The position numbers were made by a program, and so were the translations under genes. Below are positions 5,885 through 6,046 of a DNA stretch of 6,046 nt, piece after piece. Origin of the DNA: an archaeon UBA168. Its GTDB lineage: Archaea > Thermoproteota > Thermoprotei_A > Marsarchaeales > UBA168. Below the pieces are notes generated by a model. The model worked only from the letters and a program-made list of their open reading frames with translations, did no database searches and had not been told where the DNA came from. Positions within the stretch are counted from its first letter, which is position 1, and each line of letters starts with the position of its first letter. Location: assembly GCA_002507085.1 (NCBI GenBank), contig DAYW01000019.1:1-6046 (forward strand). The letters run 5' to 3'.

Positions 5885-6006
5885 GTCAAAGAAGTCTTCT
5901 TTGCGCTTCTTCGGCTCAGGGCTGAAGTAGCTCGTAGATATCCCCCCATAGTTACTATCCCCCCATAGTTAACCTTTTTTCCCACTAACTCAAAGGCACT
6001 AAACAT
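5885..6006 (-). pseudogene. Displaced N-terminal coding region of the ATPase gene
   Basis: The ATG at 6006 opens a frame beginning MFSAFELVGKKVNYGG that runs into the tandem repeat and leaves it in the wrong frame for the ATPase. Downstream of the repeat, the ATPase frame reads STSYFSPEPKKRKEDFFD directly into M1 at 5884, and the family normally has PxP+xR+DxFDR there. The ATG at 6006 is 122 nt from the one at 5884; deleting one 17-nt repeat unit makes this 105 nt, exactly 35 codons with no stop. In the intact sequence the ATPase frame has a TAA (5971-5969) just before the repeat and no ATG, GTG or TTG after it. Either the gene is damaged here, or translation reaches the ATPase by slippage on a G tract. 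Confidence 0.6.
5939..5971. repeat. 17-bp tandem duplication with G6 tracts
   Basis: Two identical 16-bp copies, TAACTATGGGGGGATA on the minus strand, are spaced by one base (period 17; copies at 5956-5971 and 5939-5954). Each has an ATG running into a G6 tract. CTAT and ATAG also form a short dyad around the first G6. The copies lie at the start of the ATPase gene and shift its frame. They could alternatively be a duplicated operator. Confidence 0.9.
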
Positions 6007-6046
6007 CTTCCTAGCAGGTTTCAGGCAACGTCAGTTACAACTACGC

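Noticed and set aside
5974..5980. A_AAA_AAG slippery heptamer in the frame starting at 6006
   Set aside because: It is in the correct phase for -1 slippage, but the new frame meets TAA one codon later (5971-5969), so it cannot connect to the ATPase.
1..6046. CRISPR array, insertion sequence or casposon elements near the polymerase
   Set aside because: No regularly spaced repeats, transposase, Cas1-like gene or terminal inverted repeats are present. The polymerase is of the operon-linked PolB2 type, not the protein-primed or casposon type.

Overview
The window reads as chromosomal DNA from a thermophilic, probably Crenarchaeota-related archaeon. Supporting signs are heavy use of AGG arginine and ATA isoleucine codons, and TATA-like boxes about 20-28 nt upstream of start codons that lack a ribosome binding site (leaderless mRNAs). 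An internal operon gene starts from TTG behind a perfect GGAGGTGA. The gene content also fits: a PolB2/Dpo2-type DNA polymerase, an M42 aminopeptidase and an archaeal AAA-type ATPase. I cannot name the species.

Layout. (1) Positions 1-933, plus strand: the C-terminal part of a major facilitator transporter, whose reading frame is open to the window edge. (2) Positions 836-1957, minus strand: an M42 (TET/glutamyl aminopeptidase-like) metallopeptidase, convergent with and overlapping the transporter gene by 98 bp. (3) Positions 1979-4653, minus strand: a compact three-gene operon transcribed in the order small helical GRTxPS protein, PolB2-family polymerase, RadA/RecA-like protein that has lost its Walker A lysine. 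Both gene junctions overlap by 17 nt. (4) Positions 4654-4885: an AT-rich regulatory gap carrying the operon promoter. (5) Positions 4886-6006, minus strand: an archaeal ATPase of the AAA/STAND-like ATPase_2 type with a C-terminal winged helix. Its N-terminal codons lie out of frame with the available ATGs because of a 17-bp tandem duplication containing G6 tracts.

The most interesting part is the operon. A B-family polymerase without an exonuclease domain and with altered motifs B and C is translationally coupled to an inactivated RecA-fold protein and to a small helical protein. This parallels the bacterial ImuA-ImuB-DnaE2 mutasome, where a RecA-like non-ATPase and an inactive polymerase act with a catalytic one, although no families other than the RecA fold are shared. 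I infer a translesion or mutagenic-repair module. An AGTTTC hexamer upstream of the TATA box matches the ANTTTC damage-response motif known from Sulfolobales, but a match this short can arise by chance.

The second notable item is the ATPase start region. Removing one 17-bp repeat copy, or adding one G to the second G6 tract in transcription order, restores a continuous frame into the conserved N-terminal residues of the family. It could be a recent inactivating duplication, a phase-variable tract or a frameshift site.
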